Shown: positions 26,693 to 35,556, numbered from the stretch's first letter. The stretch: DNA of 64,000 bases from Epilithonimonas hungarica (GCF_900102265.1 NZ_FNBH01000002.1:186001-250000), one strand, 5' to 3'. Numbers and translations are program-made. The notes: generated by a model not told the origin, from the sequence alone.

Positions 26693-28219
26693 TTAGTTGG
26701 CAAGAATATTTCCAGTCATTTCCTCAGGAATATCTACGCCCATAACTTTCAGAATTGTTGGCGCTACATCACCCAATTTTCCTGGTGTCAAATTCCAAGT
26801 ATGGTCTTTATCCATAACAATGAACGGAACCAAATTCGTAGAGTGTTGTGTGTTTGGAGAGCCATCCGGATTTATCATTACATCAGAATTTCCGTGGTCT
26901 GCCAAGATGAAAACCGCATATCCGTGCTCGTAAGCCGTAGTCGCCACTTTTTGGATGCAAGAATCCACAACTTCTGCCGCTTTTACCGCTGCTGAGAAGA
27001 CACCTGTGTGTCCAACCATATCTGTGTTCGCAAAGTTTAGGCAAATGAAATCCGCAGATTCTTTTTCCAATTCCGGAACGATGGCATTGGTAATATCATA
27101 AGCTGACATTTCCGGTTTCAAATCGTAAGTCGGAACATCTTTCGGGCTTGGACAAAGCAAACGTCTTTCCTGTACAAATTCCGCTTCGCGACCACCTGAG
27201 AAGAAGAATGTCACGTGCGGATATTTCTCAGTTTCAGCAATTCTGATTTGGGATTTTCCGGCAGATTCCAAAACTTCTCCCATTGTTTTCTGAAGAACAT
27301 TCTCATCAAAAACAACTTTTACATTCTGAAACGTTTTATCATAATTGGTCAATGTCACATAATACAAGTCCAGCTTCTTCATTCCATACTCTGGAAAATC
27401 CTGCTGAGAAAGCACTTCTGTAATCTCACGCCCCCTGTCTGTACGGAAATTGAAACAAATCACTACATCGTGGTCTTCGATCTTTGCAATAGGGAAATGA
27501 TTCTGAACACCGACAATTGGTTTGATGAACTCATCGGTAACATCCTGATCGTATGACTCCTGAATAGACTGAACAAAGTCTTTGGTTTCTGCACCAACAC
27601 CATTTGCCAAAAGGTCATAAGCCAGCTTTACACGTTCCCAACGCTTATCTCTGTCCATCGCATAATAACGACCGATAACTGAAGCCAATTTCCCTGTTGT
27701 GGATTTCATATGATCCAACAAATCCTCGATGAAACCTTTTCCAGACTTCGGGTCACAGTCACGTCCGTCTGTGAAAGCGTGAACAAAAACATTTTCTGTA
27801 AATCCAAAATCGTGTGCCGCTGTCAATAATCCTTTCAAATGATTGATATGAGAATGCACACCACCATTGGAAACCAATCCGATGAAATGTACTTTTTTGT
27901 TGTTGGCTTTAGCATATTCGAAAGCTTCTTGGATAACTTGTTCTTTTCCAAGACTTCCGTTTTCCACAGCCATATTCAGTTTTACAAGGTTTTGGTAAAC
28001 GACTCTACCGGCACCAAGATTCATATGCCCCACTTCCGAGTTCCCCATTTGTCCGGCTGGCAAACCAACTGCTAATCCGCTTGCTTCAAGCGTTGTATTG
28101 GGAAAAGTTTTAAGGGCATAATCCATAAAAGGCGTGTTGGCCTGAGCAATGGCTGAAACTGCAGGATTTGGTCCGATTCCCCAGCCATCTAGTATTGCAA
28201 GAATTGCTTTCTTTGACAT
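26693..28219 (-). CDS. gpmI: 2,3-bisphosphoglycerate-independent phosphoglycerate mutase
   Basis: GpmI interconverts 3- and 2-phosphoglycerate in glycolysis and gluconeogenesis, using two Mn ions. The 508-residue protein starts with the metal-binding LAILDGWGIG. The phosphoserine nucleophile Ser61 is in GNSEVGHMNLGAGR, and HAFTDGRD and the C-terminal NFANTDMVGHTG and ILADHGN metal ligands are intact. The length is typical (about 510). It is a monocistronic unit with its own terminator. Confidence 0.98.
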   Translation of the reverse strand: MSKKAILAILDGWGIGPNPAVSAIAQANTPFMDYALKTFPNTTLEASGLAVGLPAGQMGNSEVGHMNLGAGRVVYQNLVKLNMAVENGSLGKEQVIQEAFEYAKANNKKVHFIGLVSNGGVHSHINHLKGLLTAAHDFGFTENVFVHAFTDGRDCDPKSGKGFIEDLLDHMKSTTGKLASVIGRYYAMDRDKRWERVKLAYDLLANGVGAETKDFVQSIQESYDQDVTDEFIKPIVGVQNHFPIAKIEDHDVVICFNFRTDRGREITEVLSQQDFPEYGMKKLDLYYVTLTNYDKTFQNVKVVFDENVLQKTMGEVLESAGKSQIRIAETEKYPHVTFFFSGGREAEFVQERRLLCPSPKDVPTYDLKPEMSAYDITNAIVPELEKESADFICLNFANTDMVGHTGVFSAAVKAAEVVDSCIQKVATTAYEHGYAVFILADHGNSDVMINPDGSPNTQHSTNLVPFIVMDKDHTWNLTPGKLGDVAPTILKVMGVDIPEEMTGNILAN

Positions 28220-28326
28220 TTTTAATTTTGTTTTGTTACTACAAATTTACGAAATGGAATGGGGATTGGGGAATTTTTAGGGATTGTTTTTTTTAATTCG
28301 AGGAAAGTATTTCTTTAGTTATAAAA

Positions 28327-28692
28327 TTAATTTGTTCCCTGATGTGGAAAAGCTACATTCAAACTAAATTTTATTCTGCTAGAAGTCTGATTCGAATCTT
28401 TATCAGAAGTAGAAGCTCCTAAGTTTAAAACTTGAACCTTTATACCTCCCCCAATTTTATTATTATTTTCATTTGACACAGTAACAGCAATATCAAAATC
28501 AAGTTTTGTCAATGCCCTACGTCCATCTTGTTTATCTTTTCTCCAAATAGTTGTTTTATGATCATAATCATCATCACTTTCTAAAAAAATAGGATTTATA
28601 ATTGCCCCATTTTTTTCAGCATATTCTGAAGTATCATTTATTGATTTTATAATTGCTTGTATTGTTTCTGATATAAATTTATCGAGTTCCAT
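28327..28692 (-). CDS. Small trypco2-like domain protein
   Basis: The 121-residue protein has a short N-terminal helix (MELDKFISETIQAIIKSIND) followed by a beta-rich part, KLDFDIAVTVSNENN, then GGGIKVQVLNLGAS and RIKFSLNVAFP. This pattern resembles the trypsin-co-occurring domain 2 (trypco2) described in predicted biological-conflict systems. Here it stands alone: no protease, STAND NTPase or effector gene is next to it. No signal peptide is seen. It is flanked by AT-rich spacers of about 107 and 253 bases. The family assignment is from memory of its signature and is moderate. Confidence 0.6.
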   Translation of the reverse strand: MELDKFISETIQAIIKSINDTSEYAEKNGAIINPIFLESDDDYDHKTTIWRKDKQDGRRALTKLDFDIAVTVSNENNNKIGGGIKVQVLNLGASTSDKDSNQTSSRIKFSLNVAFPHQGTN

Positions 28693-28945
28693 ATTATTAG
28701 ATTTATTTTAATGAATTATTAAATATTGTATGATTAAAGCAAAATTTTAATATTATTTTTTAGCATATCTCTTAGTTAAAATTAAATAATTATTTTAACT
28801 CCAACAGCTTTTCAAATATAAAAACATCTTTCAAAATATTTTTATGATTTTCCATAAAACAAAAACCTCCAAAACAATTTCTCAACTTATTTTTTGCCAA
28901 TCGACAAATATGTTTAACTTTAAGACCCTTTTTTAAACAGATAAA

Positions 28946-29278
28946 ATGGACTTGAGAGACCAACTAAAAAACCTTTTCCCCGAACACGAAGAGCAGGATT
29001 TTGAAATGCCTGATGAAGCGAAGGAGAACTTCAAACAGAAAGAACCTTTGGTGTGCAAATTCGAGAAGAAAGGCAGAAACGGGAAACCAGTTACCCTGAT
29101 CGAAGGCTGGGAAGGCAATGACGAAGGCTTGAAAGAGATCTCGAAAAAAATCAAAACCAAATTGGGAATCGGTGGCTCAGAAAAAGATGGTGTCATCATC
29201 ATACAAGGCGACAACCGCGACAAAATAATGACTATCTTAAAAGATATGGGTTACAAAACCAAACGTGTCGGAGGGTAA
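28946..29278 (+). CDS. SUI1/eIF1-family translation initiation factor
   Basis: The 110-residue protein has a SUI1 domain (about 30-108), with GKPVTLIEGWEG, the KKIKTKLGIGGSEKDG loop and IIIQGDNRDKIMTILKDMGY. Bacterial members (YciH type) resemble eukaryotic eIF1 and are thought to influence start-site selection on the 30S subunit. The acidic N-terminal 30 residues are a common addition. It lies 80 bases upstream of a nucleoside phosphorylase gene on the same strand. Confidence 0.93.
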   Translation: MDLRDQLKNLFPEHEEQDFEMPDEAKENFKQKEPLVCKFEKKGRNGKPVTLIEGWEGNDEGLKEISKKIKTKLGIGGSEKDGVIIIQGDNRDKIMTILKDMGYKTKRVGG

Positions 29279-29358
29279 AATCAGTTCAATGTTTATAGTT
29301 CTAAGTTTTAGGCTTTAAACTTTGAACCTTAAACTTTAAATATAAAATTATATATAAT

Positions 29359-30213
29359 ATGATTAATAAATTAGCAGATTCCGAATTGGTCCTTAATGAC
29401 GACGGAAGTGTGTACCACCTGAATCTTCTTCCGGAAGACCTTGCAGACAAAGTACTTCTTGTAGGCGACCCGGACAGAGTTCCGAAAGTGTCCAAATATT
29501 TTGACACGATCGATATCAAAAAGAACAAAAGAGAATTCTATACACACACAGGAACTTTGCGTGGCGAGAGAATTACCGTAATGTCAACAGGAATCGGGAC
29601 AGAGAATATCGATATCGTGATGAACGAATTGGATGCTTTGGTCAACATCGATTTGAAGGAAAAGGAATTCAAAAAAGAGCATAAGTCGCTGGAACTTTTC
29701 CGTATGGGAACTTGTGGAAGTGTGAATCCAGACATCGAAGTCAACAATATGCTGGTTACAGAAAATGTAGTTGGTCTTGACGGACTTCTTCATTTTTATC
29801 AGGATTATAAATTTGAGAATGAATTCAGTAAAAATTTCTTGGAAAAATTTCCTTACGAGAAAATCAAGCCAATGCTGTATTTCTCAGATTGGGCGGAAGA
29901 TATTGCTGATTATTATGCGGATGCAAAATACAGAGGAAACACGGCGACCTTCCCTGGATTCTATGCACCTCAAGGCCGCCAGTTGAGATTGAAAGCTTTG
30001 GATGATAAATTCCTTGAAACCTTGAATAACCTAGGTGTTTCGAACTTTGAGATGGAAACTTCTGCAATCTATGGATTGTCAAAACTTTTAGGACACAAAG
30101 CAATCACGGTGAACTGCGTTATCGCCAACAGAAGACGTGGCGAATTTGCAAGCGACCACCACGCATCAGAGAAAATGATGATAGAATGGGTTCTTGATAG
30201 AATTATTAAGTAG
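29359..30213 (+). CDS. Nucleoside phosphorylase (uridine/purine nucleoside phosphorylase family)
   Basis: The 284-residue enzyme belongs to the NP-I family, which splits nucleosides with phosphate. It shows the phosphate-binding LLVGDPDRVPKV (about 33-44), TGIGTENIDIVMNEL, the RMGTCGSV motif and the ribose-binding NFEMETSAIYGL (Glu-Met-Glu type). Base preference (uridine against purine) cannot be fixed; the overall layout is closest to uridine phosphorylase. It is probably co-transcribed with the SUI1 gene. The 80-base gap carries short repeats of the form TTTAAACTTTGAACCTTAAA. Confidence 0.9.
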   Translation: MINKLADSELVLNDDGSVYHLNLLPEDLADKVLLVGDPDRVPKVSKYFDTIDIKKNKREFYTHTGTLRGERITVMSTGIGTENIDIVMNELDALVNIDLKEKEFKKEHKSLELFRMGTCGSVNPDIEVNNMLVTENVVGLDGLLHFYQDYKFENEFSKNFLEKFPYEKIKPMLYFSDWAEDIADYYADAKYRGNTATFPGFYAPQGRQLRLKALDDKFLETLNNLGVSNFEMETSAIYGLSKLLGHKAITVNCVIANRRRGEFASDHHASEKMMIEWVLDRIIK

Positions 30214-30226
30214 ACACAATCTTTTA

Positions 30227-30280
30227 AATGTAACAATTTATCAATCCAACAATTAGTACGCATTGGTAAATTGTTACATT
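30227..30280. terminator. Bidirectional hairpin between nucleoside phosphorylase and tag
   Basis: AATGTAACAATTTATCAAT (30227-30245) is inverted at 30262-30280 with one G-T wobble and a 16-base loop. It sits between convergent genes and probably terminates both. Confidence 0.7.
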
Positions 30281-30289
30281 TTTTCATTG

Positions 30290-30853
30290 TTAAATTGTAT
30301 TCCGTACAAAACAACTTTCAATATGGTCATCTACGATTCCCGTTGCCTGCAGGTGAGAATAGATAACTGTTGAACCCAGAAATTTGAATCCTCTTTTCTT
30401 CAAATCTTTGCTAATGACATCAGACAATTCTGTCGTAGCTGGTGCTTCCGTATGAACTTTCCAAGTGTTAACAATTCGGTTTCCACCTGTGAATGTTGAG
30501 ATGTAATTATAAAAACTTCCAAACTCTTTCTGAAGTTCCATAAACTTCTGCGCATTGGAAATGGATGCATTTACTTTTAATCGGTTTCTTACGATTCCTG
30601 TGTCTTGCATCAGTTCTTCGATTTTGTCTTCGTTATATTTTGCAATCTTCTTATAATCGAAATTATCAAATGCTTTTCTGAAAGTTTCTCTTTTTCTAAG
30701 AATTGTAATCCAACTTAATCCCGCCTGGAAACTTTCGAGAATCAGAAACTCAAACATTGTTGCATCATCAGTTACCAATCTTCCCCATTCCTCATCGTGA
30801 TACTTCTGATACAATTCATCTGTTCCGCACCACGCACATCTAATTTTTTCCAT
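30290..30853 (-). CDS. tag: DNA-3-methyladenine glycosylase I
   Basis: TAG removes 3-methyladenine from alkylated DNA, starting base-excision repair. The start at the ATG at 30853 fits the family, giving 187 residues that begin MEKIRCAWCG; a longer frame from 30907 adds residues with no family match. The zinc-snap ligands are visible: Cys6 and His19 near the N-terminus and the His/Cys of DDHIESC near the C-terminus. The helix-hairpin-helix region GLSWITILRKRETFRKAFDNF and the segment LKKRGFKFLGSTVIYSHLQATG match E. coli Tag closely. Confidence 0.96.
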   Translation of the reverse strand: MEKIRCAWCGTDELYQKYHDEEWGRLVTDDATMFEFLILESFQAGLSWITILRKRETFRKAFDNFDYKKIAKYNEDKIEELMQDTGIVRNRLKVNASISNAQKFMELQKEFGSFYNYISTFTGGNRIVNTWKVHTEAPATTELSDVISKDLKKRGFKFLGSTVIYSHLQATGIVDDHIESCFVRNTI

Positions 30854-30999
30854 TGATTTTAATTTTGATGTCAATTTAGCAAACATTATAAATTCGAAAC
30901 AAAACATTAACGTTCATTAAGATTTCTCGGCATTCTAATTGGATAATAGAATAACATCAAATCAAATTTTTCAATATTAATCACTAAAAACAAAATATT

Positions 31000-31338
31000 A
31001 TGAGTACGCACAACGAAAAATACAATGACGCAGAAAGAGCGGTTAATAAAACTGAAAATTCTTTGGAAAATGCAGCAGAAACAGCTAAAAACAAAGTAAA
31101 CGATTATGCAGACAGAGCCCGCTCATATATAGATGAGCAAAAAAGAAAAAATGAAGAGCCAACGAGAGACGGTTTCTTCGAAAATCTAAAAGCCAACGCC
31201 GCAGAAGCTTGGGAAGACACAAAGGACTTTGCGGACAAAGCTTGGGAAAGCACAAAAGACACAGCGTCTGACGCTTGGGAAAAAACCAAGGATGCAGCTG
31301 AAGATGTAAAAGCAGAAGTCAGAAAAGCAACGAATTAG
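31000..31338 (+). CDS. LEA-like hydrophilic helical repeat protein
   Basis: The 112-residue protein is very hydrophilic, rich in Ala, Lys, Glu and Asp, with no hydrophobic core. It contains degenerate 11-residue repeats: AWEDTKDFADK, AWESTKDTASD and AWEKTKDAAED (about residues 67-100). This is the pattern of late-embryogenesis-abundant (group 3) and YtxH/CsbD-like stress proteins, which protect cells during desiccation or osmotic stress. Function here is inferred from composition only. It is a single-gene unit ended by a clear terminator. Confidence 0.75.
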   Translation: MSTHNEKYNDAERAVNKTENSLENAAETAKNKVNDYADRARSYIDEQKRKNEEPTRDGFFENLKANAAEAWEDTKDFADKAWESTKDTASDAWEKTKDAAEDVKAEVRKATN

Positions 31339-31365
31339 TTTTTAAGTTAGTAATAGTTTTTCACG

Positions 31366-31404
31366 AAAAGGAGAAGGCATTCAAAAAGTCTTCTCCTTTT
31401 TAAT
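31366..31404 (+). terminator. Terminator after LEA-like gene
   Basis: The 11-bp perfect stem AAAAGGAGAAG (31366-31376) pairs with CTTCTCCTTTT (31390-31400), followed by T residues. The -7 box TATATTTG at 31405-31412 of the next gene starts just after it. Confidence 0.82.
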
Positions 31405-31412
31405 TATATTTG
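31405..31412 (+). promoter_or_regulatory. -7 promoter box TATATTTG before M28 peptidase gene
   Basis: Exact match to TAnnTTTG, 14 bases before the ATG, predicting a very short leader. No convincing -33 TTG is seen because the region overlaps the preceding terminator. Confidence 0.55.
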
Positions 31413-31426
31413 CAAAATTATTATCG

Positions 31427-32593
31427 ATGAAGATGAGAAACTTATTATTTTCGGTCTTATTTTTAGGATTTTTTGCAAATTCCCAAACATTCAATCAAGA
31501 TTATGCGAATGTCAGCAATATGGTTTCCCAGACCAATATCAGCGCCTATTTGCAGGAATTCGAAGCTTTGGGCGTAAAAACAACAGGTTCTACGGCAAAC
31601 AACAATGCTTACACCTGGCTGAGAAATAAATATCTTTCCTTCGGATATTCGGAAGCTGAAATCACAAAAGATACCTTTACTTACGGCGGACAATCAACGT
31701 CCAACATCATTGTTACGAAAACAGGGACCAAATATCCCAACATATACGTCATTGTCTGTGGACATTACGACACAATTACCGGAACAGGAACTAATGATAA
31801 TGGAAGCGGTGTTTCCGTAATTCTGGAATTAGCGAGACTTCTCAAAAACGTTCCTACAGAATATTCGATAAAATTTGTCAATTTCTCTGGCGAAGAACAA
31901 GGTTTGCTTGGTTCTCAGCATTATGTGAATAATGTTGTCAACGCAACTTCTCCAAAAATGAGCATCCGTCTGGTTCTAAATATCGATGAAGTCGGCGGAA
32001 TCAAAGGTCAAACCAACGATACGATCACTTGCGAAAGGGACGAAAATACCAGCCCAAGTTCCAATAACTCCGCTTCCAATACTTTCACACAACAATTGAT
32101 AAATTGTGTTACGCTCTATTCTCCTTTGAAAACAAATCTCAGCTACGCTTATGCCTCAGATTACATGCCCTTTCAGGCGAATGGAGAAATCATCACGGGC
32201 TTGTTCGAGTACAATGAAACACCTTATGCACACACAGTTAACGACAAATATTCCAACCTAGACCCACTTTATATTTACAATATTGCGAAGGCTACGACTG
32301 GAGCTGTCCAACATTTTGCAATTGCAAGTCAAATGTTAAGCTTAGACACAGCAAAAGAAGCTTTGACAGGTTTCATAATTTCTCCAAATCCTGCAAAAGA
32401 TTACATTCAATTAGAATTCTCAAATAGCAAAAATCAGAAGTTTAGCTTTACGATTACAAGTCCGGAAGGAAAAACCGTCAGTCAAACCGAGAATCAAATA
32501 AGGATTGATATTTCCAAACTTCCAAAAGGCGTCTATCTTGGAACTTTCAAAATAGAAGGTCAGAAGATTACAAAGAAAATTATAGTTGATTAA
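31427..32593 (+). CDS. Secreted M28-family zinc metallopeptidase with T9SS sorting domain
   Basis: The 388-residue protein has a signal peptide (FSVLFLGFFANSQ) and an M28 aminopeptidase/carboxypeptidase core (about 90-300). The two-zinc ligands are visible: His and Asp in GHYDTI and NDNGSG, the Glu pair in FSGEEQGLLGS, the Asp in LNIDEVGG and the His in PYAHTVND. The last about 75 residues form a type A sorting domain (GFIISPNPAKDYIQLEF to KKIIVD). It is thus an extracellular peptidase exported by the type IX system, probably for protein nutrition. Confidence 0.95.
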   Translation: MKMRNLLFSVLFLGFFANSQTFNQDYANVSNMVSQTNISAYLQEFEALGVKTTGSTANNNAYTWLRNKYLSFGYSEAEITKDTFTYGGQSTSNIIVTKTGTKYPNIYVIVCGHYDTITGTGTNDNGSGVSVILELARLLKNVPTEYSIKFVNFSGEEQGLLGSQHYVNNVVNATSPKMSIRLVLNIDEVGGIKGQTNDTITCERDENTSPSSNNSASNTFTQQLINCVTLYSPLKTNLSYAYASDYMPFQANGEIITGLFEYNETPYAHTVNDKYSNLDPLYIYNIAKATTGAVQHFAIASQMLSLDTAKEALTGFIISPNPAKDYIQLEFSNSKNQKFSFTITSPEGKTVSQTENQIRIDISKLPKGVYLGTFKIEGQKITKKIIVD

Positions 32594-32674
32594 GGTAAAT
32601 TTGATTTTCAATTTCTTAATTTTTTAAGATTTGAATACTATTTTGGCAATCCCCTGCCTACGCATTTGCCACAA

Positions 32675-32770
32675 CTTGGGTCGCGCTATCCACTATTATC
32701 TTTTGTTTTTTGCCTTTGCCAGATCCAATAAAAAACAAAAGGATAACCGTTACTATCGCTATTGCACCCA
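32675..32770 (+). repeat. Dispersed intergenic repeat, family A copy 2
   Basis: The copy contains CGCTATCCACTATTATC, then a hairpin (ATCTTTTGTTTTTT, 32698-32711, with AAAAAACAAAAGGAT, 32730-32744) and AACCGTTACTATCG. These words match copy 1 (13989-14077, minus strand) exactly over CGCTATCCACTATTA and AACCGTTACTATCG. The surrounding gap (32594-32889) has no gene. Confidence 0.75.
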
Positions 32771-32851
32771 GGATTGAAACATTGTTCAAAAAATTCGGCA
32801 GACAATTTGATATGAAGATTTTCAAATTTTGAAATAATCAATCGTAATTAA

Positions 32852-32884
32852 TTCGTTTTACGAAATCAAAAATCACTATATTTG
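32852..32884 (+). promoter_or_regulatory. Promoter of the sigma-54 activator gene
   Basis: TATATTTG (32877-32884) is an exact -7 box and a TTCG at 32852-32855 is a possible -33 element at 21 bases. The box ends 5 bases before the ATG at 32890, so the transcript is predicted to be leaderless or nearly so. Confidence 0.5.
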
Positions 32885-32889
32885 TCGCT

Positions 32890-34074
32890 ATGCAAAAAAT
32901 CTTAATAGTAGAAGACGAAAAAGCAATATCCGGAGTTCTACACAGCATTTTATCAGACGAACTGCCTGATTACCAATTCGAAATAGCCGAAGATGGTTTT
33001 GAGGGATTCAAATTCATAGAGAAAGAAGACTTTGCTCTGGTGATTTCTGATATCAAAATGCCAAAAATTTCCGGAACCGAGCTTCTGAAACAAAGCCTTC
33101 AGCTGAAACCTGACACCACGTTTGTGATGATTTCCGGTCACGCAGATATTGATACTGCCGTCAGCTGTTTGAAAGAAGGTGCATACGATTTCATTTCCAA
33201 GCCTATCGACATCAACCGATTGATAACAAGTGTGAAAAATGCGCTTGACAAAGGCAATCTTCAAAAAGTCAATTCTCATCTTAAGCAGGAAAACTCTCAG
33301 CTTAAGAAAAAAGTGAATAAAAAATATCAGATGATTGGGCAATCGCCTGCGCTTAAAAGAATCCAGCAGATCATCGACAAAGTTGCACCTTCTGATGCAA
33401 GAGTAATGATTACCGGACCAAACGGAGCTGGTAAAGAATTGGTAGCACACGCTATCCATTCTCAAAGCGAACGTTCCCGCGGACCAATGGTAGAAGTGAA
33501 TTGCGCCGCGATCCCTTCAGAATTGATTGAAAGTGAATTATTCGGTCACGTAAAAGGTTCTTTCACTGGAGCAATCAAAGATAAATCAGGAAAATTCGAG
33601 CAGGCAACTGGCGGAACTATTTTTTTGGATGAAATTGGCGATATGAGCCTTGTTGCTCAGGCAAAAGTGTTGAGAGCTTTGCAGGAAAGCAAAGTTTCCC
33701 CTGTCGGAAGTGACAAGGAAATCAAAGTGGACGTCCGCGTCATTGCTGCAACCAATAAGAATCTGACCAAAGAAATCGAAGCTGGAAAATTCAGGGAAGA
33801 TCTGTTCCACAGGCTTTCTGTTATTGAGATCAATGTTCCGTCTTTGAATGACAGGGTTGAAGACATTCCTTTGCTGGTAGAATATTTCACGCAGCTAATC
33901 GCTTCTGAAAATGGTTCTGCTCCAAAGAAATTTGATGAAAAATCCATCAAAGCTTTACAGCAATATGACTGGACTGGTAACATCAGAGAACTTAGAAACG
34001 TTGTGGAAAGATTAATCATTTTGGGTGCTGACCCTGTGACTGCTGACGACGTCTCGAATTTTGTAAAGAAGTAA
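32890..34074 (+). CDS. Sigma-54-interacting response regulator without DNA-binding domain
   Basis: The 394-residue protein has a receiver domain (1-120) with acidic pocket EDE and phospho-acceptor Asp54 in VISDIKMP, then an AAA+ sigma-54 activation domain (about 145-385). Walker A is GPNGAGKE (176-183) in place of the usual GETGTGKE, the sigma-54 contact loop is GSFTGA (223-228) in place of GAFTGA, and Walker B is IFLDEIGD. The protein ends at the C-terminal helical subdomain (ELRNVVERLIILG...). The Fis-type helix-turn-helix seen in NtrC is absent. Such shortened activators can work from solution. No sensor kinase gene is adjacent. Confidence 0.92.
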   Translation: MQKILIVEDEKAISGVLHSILSDELPDYQFEIAEDGFEGFKFIEKEDFALVISDIKMPKISGTELLKQSLQLKPDTTFVMISGHADIDTAVSCLKEGAYDFISKPIDINRLITSVKNALDKGNLQKVNSHLKQENSQLKKKVNKKYQMIGQSPALKRIQQIIDKVAPSDARVMITGPNGAGKELVAHAIHSQSERSRGPMVEVNCAAIPSELIESELFGHVKGSFTGAIKDKSGKFEQATGGTIFLDEIGDMSLVAQAKVLRALQESKVSPVGSDKEIKVDVRVIAATNKNLTKEIEAGKFREDLFHRLSVIEINVPSLNDRVEDIPLLVEYFTQLIASENGSAPKKFDEKSIKALQQYDWTGNIRELRNVVERLIILGADPVTADDVSNFVKK

Positions 34075-34095
34075 ACTTAATTAAATATTATATTT

Positions 34096-34125
34096 AACCG
34101 CAGTTTCTTCTGCGGTTTTTTTTTT
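34096..34125 (+). terminator. Terminator after sigma-54 activator gene
   Basis: AACCGCAG (34096-34103) pairs with CTGCGGTT (34110-34117) around a 6-base loop, followed by a run of nine or more T residues. Confidence 0.9.
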
Positions 34126-34191
34126 GAATAAAAATGAAAAATCCTCCATTATGATTTCTCATTTAACAATAATAAAATACAACTAAAAAAA

Positions 34192-35556
34192 ATGAAATTT
34201 TTAGATAAACAATATACACAACAGGGATTGAAACTCGCACTTCCTGTAATGCTGACACAAGTTGGACAAGTTTCTGTAAATTTATTCGATAACATCATCG
34301 TTGGAAAACTTTTGGGAGCGCAGGCTTTGGCTTCTGTTTCTCTTGGAAACGCTTTATTTTTCTCGATTTTCGTATTGGCTTTGGGGTTTTCTTTTGCAAT
34401 CCCGCCTTTGGTTTCCGAAGCTAATTCTCAAGGGAAACACGACACAATCAATTCGGTTTTCAGACACGGGTTTGTGATTAATCTGGGAATCGGGATTTTG
34501 CTGATGATAATTTTGTTATCCGCACTTCCATTGATATATCATCTTGACCAGCCAAAAGAAATTATCCCGAACACAATTAGTTTCTTGAGTATAATGGCAT
34601 TCACGATGATTCCGTTTATGATGTTCCAGACTTTGAGAGAAGTTTCGGAAGGATTATCATTTACAATTGGTGTAACGAAAGCTACGATTATTGCAAACAT
34701 CATTAATATTGCTTTGAATTACGTTTTCATCAAAGGGCTTTTCGGATTGCCTGCAATGGGTGTTCAAGGCTCGGCTTTAGCCACTTTATTAGCGAGAATT
34801 TTCATGGTGGTTTTCCTTTATTACGTTTTAGTAAAAGAACCGAAAACGAGACGTTACATCAAAGAATTTTCCCTGAAAATCAATTTGTTTGCAAAAGAGA
34901 TGTTCAGCAAAATGTTCAAACTTGGACTTCCTACGGCTTTGCAAATGTTCTTCGAGGTTACAGCTTTTGCCGCGGCGGCTTTCATCTGTGGGTTGATAAG
35001 TTCGACTGATATTGCTTCTCATCAGATCGCGTTGTCTATGGCTTCATTCACATTCAATCTTTGTATTGGTTTCAGTGTAGCTTCTACGGTAATGATTGGA
35101 AACAAAATGGGTGTTGGAGATTATGCAGGTTTGAGAAAAATCGGGATCAATAATTTCAAATTAACTTTGATCTATATGGGATTCTGTGGATTAATGTTCA
35201 TTCTCTTTAGAAATGTTCTGCCACATTTTTTCACCAAAGAAAGCGATGTCTTGGTTATCAATTTGGCTTCGAAACTAATGATTATTGCGGCGCTTTTCCA
35301 ATTATCAGACGGAATTCAGGTTACAGCCTTAGGTTGCCTAAGAGGAATCCAGGATGTGAAAATCCCTAGTATTATTACTTTTATTGCTTATTGGGTTTTC
35401 ACGATTCCGGTTGGTTTTTTCCTTTGTGTAACGATGAAAATGGGTGCTTTTGGGATGTGGATTGCGCTGGGGATTGGATTGACGATCTCTGCAGTTCTTT
35501 TGGTTATCAGGTTCTTGAGGTTGAGCAAGAGGAAAGCTTTGGCTTTGACTAATTAA
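34192..35556 (+). CDS. MATE family efflux transporter
   Basis: The 454-residue inner-membrane protein has twelve predicted helices in two related halves, the MATE layout. The N-terminal part LALPVMLTQVGQVSVNLFDNIIVGKLL and the mid-protein FKLGLPTALQMFFEVTAFAAAAF are the matching first helices of each half. MATE transporters export cationic drugs in exchange for Na+ or H+. It belongs to the NorM-like branch by length. The substrate is unknown. It is a single-gene unit followed by a 21-bp hairpin. Confidence 0.94.
   Translation: MKFLDKQYTQQGLKLALPVMLTQVGQVSVNLFDNIIVGKLLGAQALASVSLGNALFFSIFVLALGFSFAIPPLVSEANSQGKHDTINSVFRHGFVINLGIGILLMIILLSALPLIYHLDQPKEIIPNTISFLSIMAFTMIPFMMFQTLREVSEGLSFTIGVTKATIIANIINIALNYVFIKGLFGLPAMGVQGSALATLLARIFMVVFLYYVLVKEPKTRRYIKEFSLKINLFAKEMFSKMFKLGLPTALQMFFEVTAFAAAAFICGLISSTDIASHQIALSMASFTFNLCIGFSVASTVMIGNKMGVGDYAGLRKIGINNFKLTLIYMGFCGLMFILFRNVLPHFFTKESDVLVINLASKLMIIAALFQLSDGIQVTALGCLRGIQDVKIPSIITFIAYWVFTIPVGFFLCVTMKMGAFGMWIALGIGLTISAVLLVIRFLRLSKRKALALTN

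Noticed and set aside
29287-29345. Short TTTAAACTTTGAACC-like repeats before the nucleoside phosphorylase gene
   Set aside because: Low-complexity words with weak pairing; too poor to call an element.
30854-30907. An 18-residue N-terminal extension of the tag product
   Set aside because: E. coli Tag starts at the MERCGW-equivalent, matching the ATG at 30853.
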